The position numbers and the translations under genes are program-made. 64,000 nt of DNA, taken from Malurus cyaneus samueli. Taxonomy: Eukaryota > Chordata > Aves > Passeriformes > Maluridae. This document shows positions 11,501 to 23,112 of this stretch, one piece after another. The notes below the pieces were generated by a model that was given only the letters and a program-made list of their open reading frames with translations, did no database searches and was not told where the DNA came from. The DNA lies in NCBI GenBank assembly GCA_009741485.1, contig CM019238.1, forward strand, positions 16,147,947 to 16,211,946. The letters run 5' to 3'. How positions within the stretch are numbered: the first letter of the stretch is position 1; each line of letters opens with the position of its first letter.

Positions 11501-14500
11501 GGCTGGAGCATCCCAGGGTCCAAGCCGTGGTAATTTTTGGCAAATGCTGGATTTCTCGAAGACAGCTGTTCATTAAAAAGGAGCTAATCTGGAGGAGAAG
11601 CTACAGGAATTGCTTGACCTGCAGCAGGTCAGGGTGTGCTCAGGAGCTGTCAGAGTTTGGGTTCGCTTGTTAGGCTTTCATTAGAGTTTGTTAGGAGATT
11701 GTTTCATTTATTGCCGGGGGAAAGGCAGAGGAAACATTTCAATAAAAGCTGGTTAAAGCTGTCACGGAGCTTCAGCACTGGTGAATAACACAACTCTTAC
11801 TTTTACCCTTTCTCTTGTTTTCCTTTTCCTTTTTAATGAATACTGATCACCTGTCTTGCAAGTAAGTGACCTTATCAAACAATGTTCTTTTCATTGCTTG
11901 CTTTCATCTGGACTGGAGCACTTAATTTAAATAGATAGAAGTTGTTGGTTTTTTTCCCCCATTGATTTGAAATTTTTAGAATAATTTCCTTTTTTCCAAT
12001 TAACCTCAGTGTGATGTTGTCTTCTTCAGAGTGTTTGATATAACCACAAAAGACACAAAAAATCCCCCTTCTTTCTCTTCTTTAACTTTGTCTTGTTTTG
12101 TCAAGTAGATTATTGCAAATTAAATTGGACTTTCTTTCAGACCTGAATAGCCTGAAACAGTCTTCAGTGTTTGGGTTGCGTGTTTGCATGCAGACCTGGC
12201 TTCTAAACTTTTACCTGACCTTTAAACAAAAAAGAAAATAAAAAGCAAGACTCCAAGGTTTATAGACTCATAGAAACACAGGACTATTGATAAATTTTGG
12301 TCTTTTTGGCATGTTGAAAACACATCTCTAGGATTCACAAACAGCTGCTGTGTGCAGTTGTCAGGAGGCTTGATAGCTGAATTTTAAGATTATTCGTCTG
12401 ATTTGCTTAAATATAAATATAACATTGATAAGGTTAGGCTATAGCTTAATAAAGGTAAGTTGTGATATTTCAGATAAATAGTGAGTAAAGAAACACACAG
12501 CCTCACACGAGGCAGGATTTCTCTGGGAATGTGTGGTTTTAACTTGGTGGGGATTTTTCTCTGCTCATTTAGAGCTGCAGGAATCACTCTAGATTCTCTT
12601 GAGCCTGATTCATCTACAACTATATTTGATTTGTTGTTGTTTGGGATTTTTAGATCATGTATTTAGATCTTGTTTTTATCATTCCATGGTGTTTGAGTGA
12701 GGAGATAAAGCTCAAAGTCAGTTCTTCCTGGATGAATCTGCTGCTGCAGGGGCAGAGCTGATCCCAGGAAAGCTCCCAAAGGTCCTGCCAGGTCCAGCAA
12801 GGGGAAAACAGGTCAAGAACTGAGACCCTAACCTTGCTAAACATCCCTTCACATTTATGGGGCTGATGAGCTGTTATATAACAACATCACTTCATTGAAA
12901 ATTGATTAAGTTCCATTCAATGATATCTGTATAAGGTGAAAAAATCAAACAGAAATTGCAGTTCTGTACTACCAAATAACGAAACTCAGAATATAACTTT
13001 TACTGCTGAGTTTCTGCCTATTTAATCCCTTGCATGCTTTTTCAAGGATGTGAAGCAAATAATCTATAAATAATATAATACACTTGAAGCAAGCTTTTTA
13101 TTGATATGTTTCATGATTATTTCTCAGTTTGGCATTTTGCAGCAGCTTCTTGGCTTGATATACCCAGAAAAGCCCCTCACATGTGTGTTTAAGGCAATAA
13201 CTTGCTAAAGTTAAAATTTGGTTAGAATTTTCCCATTTAAAAGTCAGATGTCTGAGACTTCTGTAGTATGAATTTTGGCGTGTTGGTGGTTTATTTATTT
13301 TGTTTGTTTTTGTTCATTTGGGGTTTTTCTTGTGTTTAAATATGTAGTATTATCAGAAGTGTTTCCATCTTCACCTGCATGTCCCAGGAGGGAAAGGGAA
13401 GATACTTTTCCTCTGTTGTTCTCATTACTGGGTACATTTGCATCGAAACAAGATAATTACAATACCTTCTGCTTACAGTAGATTCCCCGTGTACTTTCAA
13501 TTAGATGCAGCCTCCTTGATTCCATTTGGTGAACAATTATGTAACTTGCTCTGCGATGTTAAACAGTTTGTGTTTCACCCCAGAAACGTGTGAAGAGATT
13601 CATGGGATCGGAAAATCACTTTGGTATCAAACTGTGGAGGGTGAAAAGGAACCCAGGAGGAGCAGGGAGGGTGGTGGAGGAGGGAGGTCCTGCAGGAGGA
13701 TCACAGCAGAGAGAGGATCCAATTCTTATTAATTTTCCTATTCTGTCCCCTCCATCCTGGCAGGGAGAGGAGCTGTCCCTGGTGATTGCAGAAAAGCATT
13801 TGCAGATTAATAACCCTGTAACTAAGGGGTTAATAACCCAGTTTGGGTAGGAAGAGGAAGAATTGCCTGGTTTATGCTGCATGTCTGCAGATCAGTGATA
13901 CCCTAAATACCCTGAAAGTCTGAGGATGCCTTGCAGAAGGACAAACATGGGATATTTTGCTGCTCTCCTTTCCCTCTGTCCTGCTGGAGCTGCTGTGGTT
14001 TTGCTGTCATTCCTTTCCCCACTGCAGGGAGCTCGGGATGAGCTCGTTAAATGTTCTCAGAACCTTAAAGAGGGCACTCCGCAGCCGAGTTTGAAATGCT
14101 CACTGGGTTAGCAAAGCCTTTGGGGTTTTTTGCCCCCATTCTTTCTGAGCATTTTCTGTGCATCTCTGCTATCTCAAGTGTCACTCTGCATTTTCCCCAC
14201 TGGATTTGTGGCTGCTTTATTGTGTGCTTCACTTTCTTAAGCACTGTGGGTTGGTTTTTTTTTCAGTTGTTTTCCTTCAGGAGTCAGCTGCCAGTGGGAT
14301 GGACTAGGAAGGGGGTTTGTCCAAGCCCAACAACTTTAACACAAACAACACAAATGTTGATTTTTCTGCATGTTTGAGGACTTTCCTTGATGCTAAACCT
14401 GGTCAAGAGATGGCTCAGACCTCTCTAGTCTTTTCCTTTGCTGCAGCCCTGTCTCTCCTCATAATTTAATTGTTTTAAATGCACCACTCATGTGAGGATC

Positions 14501-15190
14501 CCAGCTGGCATTTGTGTGTTTTGGCAAAGGAAAAGAAGGTGAAATTGAGGATTTTTCCCATATATGTACACTGTATGATCAGCATTCAGAGTGAGGGATC
14601 ACAGGTGTTGGCCTGAGGGGAGCTGAAAAAGAACCTGTGAGCATCCCCCAAGCTCCTTAAAGTTAATCCTTTTTCCAGGGAAGGTGCTCAAGTCTGGAAT
14701 GAGTTTCTGAAATGATTCCATTTCAGAGTTTACCCTGTGAGGCTCTGTTTGCCTTGTAAACCCTTGTGTTTCTCCAGACATTCCCCAGCCACCCTTCTCC
14801 CTTCCCTATGCTCCAAGGCAGTCCCAGGCAGCCACCCAAGGCTTGCAAATATCTGGAAAATGTTCTAAACAGGGGAGTTTTCCCTTTAATTGGCACTGGC
14901 AGAGGATAGTCTTCCGAAGGAAGCTTTAATTAGAGCTCAAGAAGCTGAACTCGTGTCTGAATCCAGACATTTGTTTCTTTGATAATAGCCAGCTTTAGCT
15001 ACCTTGGCAGAAAGTTCATGGAGATTTTTTGCTTTCCTGCCCAAACAAGTTTGGGATTTTTTTTTTTTTAAATCAGATCCTAAAAAGCAGAAGCAGCTTC
15101 GAATCTGGTGGCTTTGTTCTGTTACTCCACTGCACAGTTCTAACAGCTTTTAATGCGTTTTGATGTTTGGGTTTTTAATTTTTAAATCAG
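8547..15190. other. single-copy noncoding DNA, no gene recognised
   Basis: It contains many short open frames but no recognisable domain. CpG is scarce: a hand count finds none in 14,101-14,400. Strong donor-like sites occur at about 11,868 and 12,455, but neither has a matching acceptor with an open frame. Pyrimidine-rich tracts occur at about 11,800-11,840 and 11,180-11,220. Confidence 0.6.
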
Positions 15191-15238
15191 GTTCTCTATT
15201 AACGATGAAAAGTCAACATCAAAGATACTAATGTGGAG
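15191..15238 (+). other. candidate 48-bp internal exon
   Basis: A T-rich tract ends in AAATCAG at 15,190. It is followed by 48 bases and then a near-perfect donor, TGGAG|GTAAGT. Of the three frames, two hit stops within the segment. The third stays open: the first base completes a codon, 15 codons follow and two bases remain, so both flanking introns would be phase 2. The peptide reads FSINDEKSTSKILMW. The length is a multiple of three, so inclusion would keep frame. I do not recognise the protein. The assembly breaks down only about 100 bases downstream, so neighbouring sequence is unreliable. A chance exon of this size is quite possible. Confidence 0.25.
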
Positions 15239-15339
15239 GTAAGTCTTCTTGTCTGAAAAAGAAACAGAAACACTCCAGCTATCTGATTTCCAAGGGAATG
15301 CTTAATTTTATTATGCCAAATGCAGGTGCTACATATAAT
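15239..15339. other. last normal flank before anomalous block
   Basis: This is ordinary noncoding sequence. The transition to CpG-rich sequence falls at roughly 15,330-15,350 and has no target-site duplication or terminal repeat that I can see. Confidence 0.5.
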
Positions 15340-15849
15340 CGTAGTGACTCCGTGTACTCTAGAAGTAGTGATGCATGACAGGTCGACGTAGGCGCTCATC
15401 GCGGCTATCGGTGGCGCCGAAAGAAATAAGTTGAAGAGCTAGTAAAGCTAGGTAAGAGAACTACTCGGTAATCTACAACCACGACCGCATGCGATATGTA
15501 ACATGCATCTTATGTGCGGCCTGCGAGCTATCACAATGAGATATAATGAGGCTGTGCGACCCGAGAATAACGAATAGCTACAGCGAACGGCGTAGTATGT
15601 AGCGATGTAGCGAGTAATTTTGCTCAGTGGCATTTTGTGGATACGGGAATCGTAGGGGAGGACAACCGATAGAGTCCTCGCGACGATACAGCCTCGATGG
15701 GCTGTCCAGCGCGCAGAGCGACTAAGGGATTTACCGGTGGGCTGTCGGGGGAGAAGCGAGTTCCGGACAAGGCTCCTCTTCTAGGTTGGAGTATGCGACA
15801 GCACGGCGTCTCGACTGTGAGCCTTTCTATCATGAAGACCGATACGGTA
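15340..15849. other. anomalous CpG-rich unstructured sequence
   Basis: A hand count gives about 42 CpG in 15,361-15,850, roughly one per 12 bases. That is near or above random expectation, whereas the flanks have almost none. There is no gene, no similarity to the flanks and no repeat structure. It also lacks the homopolymer runs common elsewhere. The likeliest reading is low-quality long-read sequence used to fill an assembly gap. A short foreign insert is possible but has no coding support. Confidence 0.7.
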
Positions 15850-17421
15850 TAGAAATATCCATATGAATCAATTAGATCCACTCCAAGAGCTGTCTTCAGG
15901 CAGCAAATAATGCAGAGAGATAAATTTAGAACCCTGTGTGCTCAGAAGACCTCAAGAAAGAAGACAGTTTAGATGCAGCCACTGAGAAGTACTTTTCTTT
16001 AAAATTGTCTCTTGTTTTAGGCTACTTTCTGCAAAAGATGGATTACAAGTTTGAGCAAAAATTCTGATCTTTTGTACCTTACATAAATGGGTTTCTGTAA
16101 TCAGGTAACATCGTTTTTTTAGGAAAAAATAGAATATTGTTTCAAATAATTTCCAACATTGTAAACATAAAGTAGCAGAAACAAAAAGTAGCATTTTCCC
16201 AGCAGCAGCAGAATTGCAGCATCGCCCGACTCCTTTATCTGACACACAGCACACAATTAGGCTCCATCTGAGATGAGAAATCCTCTCATTACATAAAATT
16301 TCATACTGTTATCACACACTCAGACTGCACAGCAGCAATTTTATGCCCCGTGAACATGTAATTTTGATCCTCAAATAATGCAAAAATCTTCCCTCAGGAG
16401 ATCGATCCTGCCTCGACCAAACAATCTCCCTCCTTGTGCTGATCCTGTGAGTTCCCCCAGCACACAAAACACTTCAATGCCCTACATGGGGCTCACTACA
16501 TTTATCTCTTTTTTTTTTGGATAAAATTTCTCATGGCACCCATCCATGACCTGAGAATGACCCCTGCAGTTTGTAAGACAAAGCACAGACACGGTAAGAA
16601 CCCAATTTTGGAGAGGGAGGGAACGCACCTTTGCACCTTTTGGATGTCACCCTGGTTTGGAACTCATCACACCGACAATTTCCAGCCTGTTCAAAAGCCA
16701 AAAAATCTCCAGAGATCCTCTCTTAACAACTCCTGGAGGAGTTGCTCAGCTGCAGCAATGCCCCAGCAGCGTTCTTCACCCAAGCTCAGCATCCCCAAAT
16801 CAGCACACCAGGAGCTTGGCTCCTTCCCGTGCCATATGGGCTGGAAAGGATGGCGAGAGAGGGAAATTCTGGCTCCTCTGGGCCAGGCTGGCTCTGCTCT
16901 TGCTCTTCTGGGGGATTCCCTTGCCAGAGTTTCCCTTTACAGAATTGCAGGGTGGCAGCAGGGCTCGCACAACAGCTGCCAGAGCGCTTTCCAGGCACGG
17001 CTCCACCAAACTCTCAGCTGCAAAACGGCACTCATTCTCCTCAGCTCATTGTCTGCTGCCTTCCAGACTTTCTAAAACTCATTACAAAACTTCCAGGCTT
17101 TGTAGGAGCTATAAAATTCCTTCCAGAACTTCACTGAGTTGCAATAGAGCCAGAGCATCCGAAGGGGATGCAGTAACCAGAACAGCCCCAAATCCTGAAG
17201 AGATTCACAGGACCCTGTCCTGGGATGCAGCATAAATTCATCCCAAATCATTCAGCGCAAGTCTGATGAGAGTATACCTGCTGTGCTACTGGTCATTTAA
17301 AAAAAATACCTTTAAAAAAATAAAATAACTTTCAAAAATAAAATACCTTAAATATATATATATATATCAAGGGTTTGCAAAAACACAAAGAAAAAAAAGC
17401 TAATGCTGTTTATAAAGTCAC
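15850..17421 (-). repeat. arm B: imperfect inverted copy of 4,898-6,468
   Basis: This arm matches the reverse complement of arm A end to end. Differences are mostly isolated one-base insertions or deletions: one G missing in CCTCGACC near 16,411-16,418, one extra C near 17,254, one A missing near 16,496. A few substitutions also occur. The overall length is almost unchanged (1,572 against 1,571). The open frames of arm A are broken by these indels and new ones arise. This error pattern fits uncorrected single-molecule reads better than evolutionary divergence. Both ends abut sequence of unrelated composition. Confidence 0.9.
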
Positions 17422-19440
17422 TCGAGTAAATCAAACTTAAGATGGACTATACATATTTATGCTCACCAGGGTTACCTAGAGAGGCATATATAGAGCCGGC
17501 TTATCGGAAGCACACTTCCAAAATAGTAATAACATTAGATATTAGTGGATTATGTTGTTACGGAATCTCACACCGGCCAAATAAGAGAAGACATGAAGTA
17601 TTCACATAAAATAATCAATCTATCGTTTGTTGTTGCTCGACATGAGTGGATCAGTTAGAGATAACAGAAATCGATCATATTAGGTCCATAAAATCTAGGG
17701 CTCAAAATAAGGTTGTCTATGCAAAATGCGCTTTATCTTCTTAGATAGGTCATTCAATAATACGAGTAATGTGAAACACATGAAAAATATCTATGCTGTT
17801 GTCGGAGTGTGGCCTTCACTGGTATAGCAGCTCACTCTATCTTGTTGCTGAGGCAAATAGTAATTGACGACGCAGACGTCTTATTCGCTCATAGAATGTG
17901 ACATATAGGACCAGTCAACTCTCTCTCACTCTCACTCTGATTTCATAATTAATTATTATGCAGATATTCACTCTATCTTCACCTTCCTGCTCAACAGACA
18001 TACATAGGCTTTCCGAAGTATTTTTTGTCCATTTTTAGTCGCACCTTAGCATTTTGGCAATGGGATTTGAACAAACCAATAAGCTGTATGCGAGAGGTCA
18101 CTACGTCCTCGAACTGTCCCAATAGTATGGGAAGAGCCAAGTCAGTAAATGGATGAATCTACTTTGGAGATGTTGGTTGATGTTTTTTGGTGGTAGGAGA
18201 TAAGTGTAATAAATTCGCTATGTGGACCCGCATATCCTGAATGAATCACATGCTCCAAGACGCCTGTGTGATTAAAAATGAGAGTCAAAGATGATAAGAG
18301 CCTTCACCACCAAACTCACCTATATACTCTTGAGACTAAAACTATAGTATAACATAAGGTAGCATATTCTATGGATCATTTGATCAAGTACTATTCTAAA
18401 TTGAGATTTTAGAAATGTCTTAACAATAGTTACAATATATAATGGCACCTTATGCGCTATGCTGGAGATTCTAGAGTAGAAATTATCATGATAGAAAGTG
18501 ATAACGCACCCACTATTGTATACTTTTACTTTGGTGTGCTTCGTATCTGCTTGTGGCATTTAGATATTAAAGATATATATTTCTAGGAATATGGAAGTGG
18601 TAAAAATATCTCTGTGAGTTTAATCCTAGACAACCATGGAAGAACACTGATAACTGTCAACTACTTCTCACCACATAACATTGTTAATAACAATACCACT
18701 ACATGCGGTAAAATTCTGTATATATATCACATATATAACATACTCGAATTAATCGTACTCATGTCTAGAGCCATACGCAATCCATACAGTAGGATCATTT
18801 AATAGTAACTAATGCCAGGGGAATTATACAGCATGGCAAAAACTATTCGACTATTTAATAGCCGAGTAATTAGGAATTCATTAACACAACTTTAGAGAAT
18901 AGCTCTTGCCTATTGGTTCCGGGTTTTCTTCTAAGTTCTCTTTTTCCTTCGCTAAATAAGAAGCTACCAAATTTACTTACGATAGTGTAAGAGCGACGAT
19001 TGATAGGCACTTGTTCTAGTTTTTTCTACTATTAAAAACTCATTCACGATCTTATGTTCAATTTTGTGTCATCTTATTTATTGAATCTCTGTAGCAATGA
19101 GACCAGGATTCTAAATTGTCCAAGGCATTATATGATAATCTGATAAGAAGGAACCATAGAGAGTCTCAATATACATTAAAATGAATGAAGTTTGATTAAT
19201 ACTTGCTCCGTATTTAACAAAAGAGTAGTACTATAAGAGGAAAGAGATATATTTTAAATATTGGTGAGTCTATAAGGTCGTCATCTAATTAAGTCACACG
19301 TGTGTGCACTGGTGAGAAATCAGGTATGCTCTTGGCTTCTTCGGTAGCTGTCGTCTCGAGGATGCTAACTGTGTGAATCTTCATCTGCTATTGTCCGCTC
19401 GGGCTAGCCTCTCTCCGTGTTTCTTGAATTCCAGCACTCA
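17422..19440. other. anomalous AT-rich unstructured sequence
   Basis: About 2 kb of AT-rich sequence with CpG at roughly one per 35 bases (19 counted in 17,461-18,120). None are counted in the normal flank at 20,041-20,340. No frame exceeds about 80 codons, and no repeat family, splice architecture or conserved motif is visible. The right edge lies near 19,425-19,445, where A-rich vertebrate-like sequence resumes. It is probably erroneous gap-fill like 15,340-15,849, though its base composition differs from that block. Confidence 0.65.
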
Positions 19441-22256
19441 TTCCTGGTGGTAGAAAATTAAATACCATTCTGTGCATTTAAATTAAATATAAAAAAAAAA
19501 TTACAAAAAAACTTACAGAGAGGATGTACAAAAAAAAAACCAAAAAACCTCAACAAAAACTCGTAATAGGAAACATTGTAATAAAGAGAGAAAGATTGGT
19601 AAATAGCTCCATGCTAACTTTCAGGATAGAATCTCAAGGTAAATGGTGTGGCTGGCTTTTGGCAGTTGGTGATTTACAGGAACATTAACTTTCAGGCTCA
19701 ATTGGAGCCTCGGAGCCCTGTCTGGTGTAAAGTACGTGCGGGTTGTAAAGAGTCACGGGAAAAAAGGAGGCATCTGCTCCATTAGAGGAGGAGCATGTTC
19801 CAAAATACTGCAGCTTTGAGGAGGGAGGCATTAATGAAGCATTGCTCTTGCACTTCTTGGTTCTTAGCAAAAGAAGCAGGTGTCTTGCTGTAGACACCTG
19901 TGAAATCTTTTTTGTGGTGTCATGATAAATTATGATTGGTAATTTGGGAGGTCTCCTGTTCAAGAATCAAAAATGAAAAGAAAAGCCAACACGCACAAAA
20001 ACTATTGAAGTCTTGGAAACTTTGGTAACTTATTGTTTAAAAAATACCTTCAAAATAAAGTTGACCATTATGAAACTGTGTGTGCTATGCAGAGGTCTTC
20101 AACAGAGTGGAAAATCTTCTTCTAAGTTTAAATATCTCTTCATAAATATCTCAGTGACTTTGTGAATTTTAATGCAGAGTGAATTTTTTCTGAAGACATT
20201 TTAACTTCTTTTTTTCTGATTGGGTTGATACTTCCAAGATGAGTAACTCCTGACATTTCCTCAGCTCCATCCCATTTGTTTCTTCTTTCTTTCATGTTTT
20301 GTACTTTGAATGGAGGAAGTTTTTGTCTGACTTCTTGCTACTTTGGTGAAATTGGGTGGTCTTTAATAGGTTGAATAATTCTATGTGTGAAATGAATAGA
20401 TTTGATATTGCTAAATATGTGTTTTCTATGGAATGAGCAATTTGTGAGATCTGTGACACAAATTAGAGACACAGAACTGGAGCTATAGCATAAGCATTTA
20501 ACATTTGCTGTAGTCTGTGTTGTATCTGGAACTGGCATAAAAAAAATCATATAACAGTTGTGACTGTGACTTTCTATAGTCTGAATTTGCCTTATTGCTG
20601 CAAGTATTTCCAGATACATCTCTTCAGGAATTTAATCAAAGACAAATTCAAAAGCATCTGCTCTCAAATACATATTCCTGCTGAATGAAATAATTCATGG
20701 TTATGAACAGCAGGGTTGCACCTTGCAGATCCATTGCAATATCTTTGTCTGCTGAAGAGGGTTGAATCAACACTTGTTGAAGTTTTGATGTGTGAAATTA
20801 AGTTTGCATGTGATATTGTGCAGGAGAGTCAGGATAGCTTTCAACTAGAACATTGCTGTGGTACTCGATTCAATGTTTTGGTGTGAGGAGATGTTAAGTC
20901 TGTTTCTATGAATTTCTCATCCTGCCACCTTGAAAAATTCACCCAATCTTTTGATTATTTTTTTTAAAACAAAGATCAAAACACATGCGAGATAATAATG
21001 CTTATGTAGGGTGAGAATTATTTGATTCATTGATATCTCTGTAGTCTTTGTGCTTTGAAGAATTAATTACGTAGTTGCATTTGAAAGGGCTGTAAAATAT
21101 TGCTAAGCATATTTAATCTTAAAAAAGAAAAAGGAAAAAAAACACCAAAAACCCCCCAAGAAACAATAATCCGAGGCAGATCAAAGAAATATGGACTGAA
21201 GTTATCTGTTCTAGGACTGGACAGTGAATATTTCAGAGGCCTCCTTTTCACTCTGGCTGAACACTCAGTTCAGGATGGTGGATATGTGAGTAAAAATAAA
21301 TTAAATACCCTTCCCAGCACTCACTAAGAGATTTGAGATGCTTTCCTTCAAGAAAGAGCAGAGCTCAGAGTGGGGCTGATGCTTGTGGTAACAGGCATAA
21401 TGTGATGTGTTCATGTCTGAGGCAGCACTTGCCTTTTCCCACAGTGACACTCGAATAAAAGCAGGAATAGGAATGTCTCTACTTCACCTTTAGAGAACCT
21501 GTTGACCTCTCAAGTTTAAAATGCTCATATCTTTCTCTTATTAGCATCTGTTGGGAGAAATGAAGTGAAAAGATTGCTGCCTGATCCTACTTAACAGCCT
21601 GTTTAAATGAAAATGGTGATGCACACGGACGTGTATTGTCCTAATTTGAGCTTTCTGCAGTTTTTTTTTGCCAAACAAAGCATTTTGTGTTGAAAATTAA
21701 AATGGGCACTATTTGTCTGTGAGGATGAATTAGCTCTGTGGCTAAAGCAGGTAAAGGGAAAGCAAAGGAGGAAAAAGAGATTTCATATAAAAGCAAACCT
21801 GTAAGGAAACCAAGCTCAGTCTGTGGCTTCCACAGGTCTGAGTCTCTGGAGCCTTTGTATTTTGGAGGCATCAGCAGTGGGAGGGAGAAGAGGATTTAAG
21901 ACAAAGCTTTCCAGACACAAAAAGAGGAATTCAGATCTTTTTCTTTCAGCTTCTACAATGTATTTACTGGAGCTGTTCATCCTGGCAGGCACCAGAGGTG
22001 CTTTCTGAAGGCTTCCAGGTGTCTTGAAAGACTTCAGAGTACAAATGTGGTCTCAGCTTGGTGACTGTAGTGTTGTTCTTACCGGGAGGATTTTGGCAGT
22101 TTCTCACTGGTTCCTTTGTCTGAAAATCCAGGAGATCTTGCTCTATAATTCAGTTGTGTTGGGGATTCTCCCTTTCAGTGGTTTGGATGCTGTGACACGA
22201 GCGGGGTGCAATGTGGCATTGGCTCTTCCACTCTGCTCATCCTCAGTGTGCAGAGG
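19441..22256. other. noncoding DNA, no gene recognised
   Basis: It opens with A-rich tracts (19,489-19,560) and continues as CpG-poor single-copy sequence. A donor-like site on the minus strand near 22,080 follows a 37-base segment with an acceptor-like AG, too short to support. Confidence 0.55.
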
Positions 22257-22325
22257 TTTCACAGCTGGAATTATTTCAGTTTCACAGCTGGAATTATTTC
22301 AGTTTCACAGCTGGAATTATTTCAG
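22257..22325. repeat. 23-bp tandem repeat, 3 copies
   Basis: Three consecutive identical 23-base units, each TTTCACAGCTGGAATTATTT followed by CAG. The absence of any divergence suggests a recent expansion. The unit contains the E-box CAGCTG. The chance plus-strand frame across 22,024-22,350 simply translates the repeat. Confidence 0.9.
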
Positions 22326-22923
22326 CACAGGATCTCAGTCAGAGTTTTAGCACGTGGGTTTTGAGTGTTTTATAGCTGCAATTGCAAATCTGTGTCATTA
22401 GATGCAGCCTCTTTGCAAGATGCTGATCCCTTCCCAGTGGCACAAACCATTTTTTATCGATGGTGGAAATCCAGAGGGCTAGTAATAAATAACGAAGAGG
22501 ATGGGAGAGTGAGAGAAATGAAATGAACATTTGAACTTCAGCTCTTACGGCGAGAAGGTTTAGTTGAGTAATTTAATCATTGCAGTTCAATAGAGGGCCC
22601 ACTTTGCTGTCTTTAATCTGGAGTGCTGAAGAAGTTCTTCAGCTTCAAAAAGAGGAGGAAAAGCTGTGAGAAAAGTACTTGAATGTGTTTTTGAAATAAG
22701 AAACCCACAACAAGCAATTTCTGATAAAATAACAAACAGAAAACCAAGTTTTCATTCTTTCTTAAAATACAGATACACCCACAAGGACTATTAGTGTCAT
22801 GTCAGTCATAAGGCACCTTTGTATTTGTGTAATTATGTTCTACCTATGGCATCTAAAATTTTGGAGACTGGAGAAGGTTTGTCATTGGAAAAAAAAAAAA
22901 GGTAAAAACATAAACCAACCCCA

Positions 22924-22935
22924 CCCCCCCCCCCC
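22924..22935. repeat. poly-C run (C12)
   Basis: Twelve C in a row following CCCCA, just after an A11 tract near 22,890-22,900. Such mononucleotide runs are prone to length error. Confidence 0.85.
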
Positions 22936-23093
22936 AAAACTATAGAGCTTGACTTGGAGATGTTATAAATTAACAGTGAGTTTCATCAACTAAATAAATG
23001 AAATTGTTTTTGCATGTTTAAGTATTTAGTAAATTCCTTTATTTTTCATATTTAGCTTTCGGAGATACTTCACTTTATTACCTAAGTTGGTGC

Positions 23094-23112
23094 ATATATA
23101 TATTATATATAT
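23094..23112. repeat. AT-rich palindromic microsatellite
   Basis: A self-complementary run of alternating A and T centred on a TATTATA interruption. It could extrude as a cruciform, but no function is implied. Confidence 0.75.
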
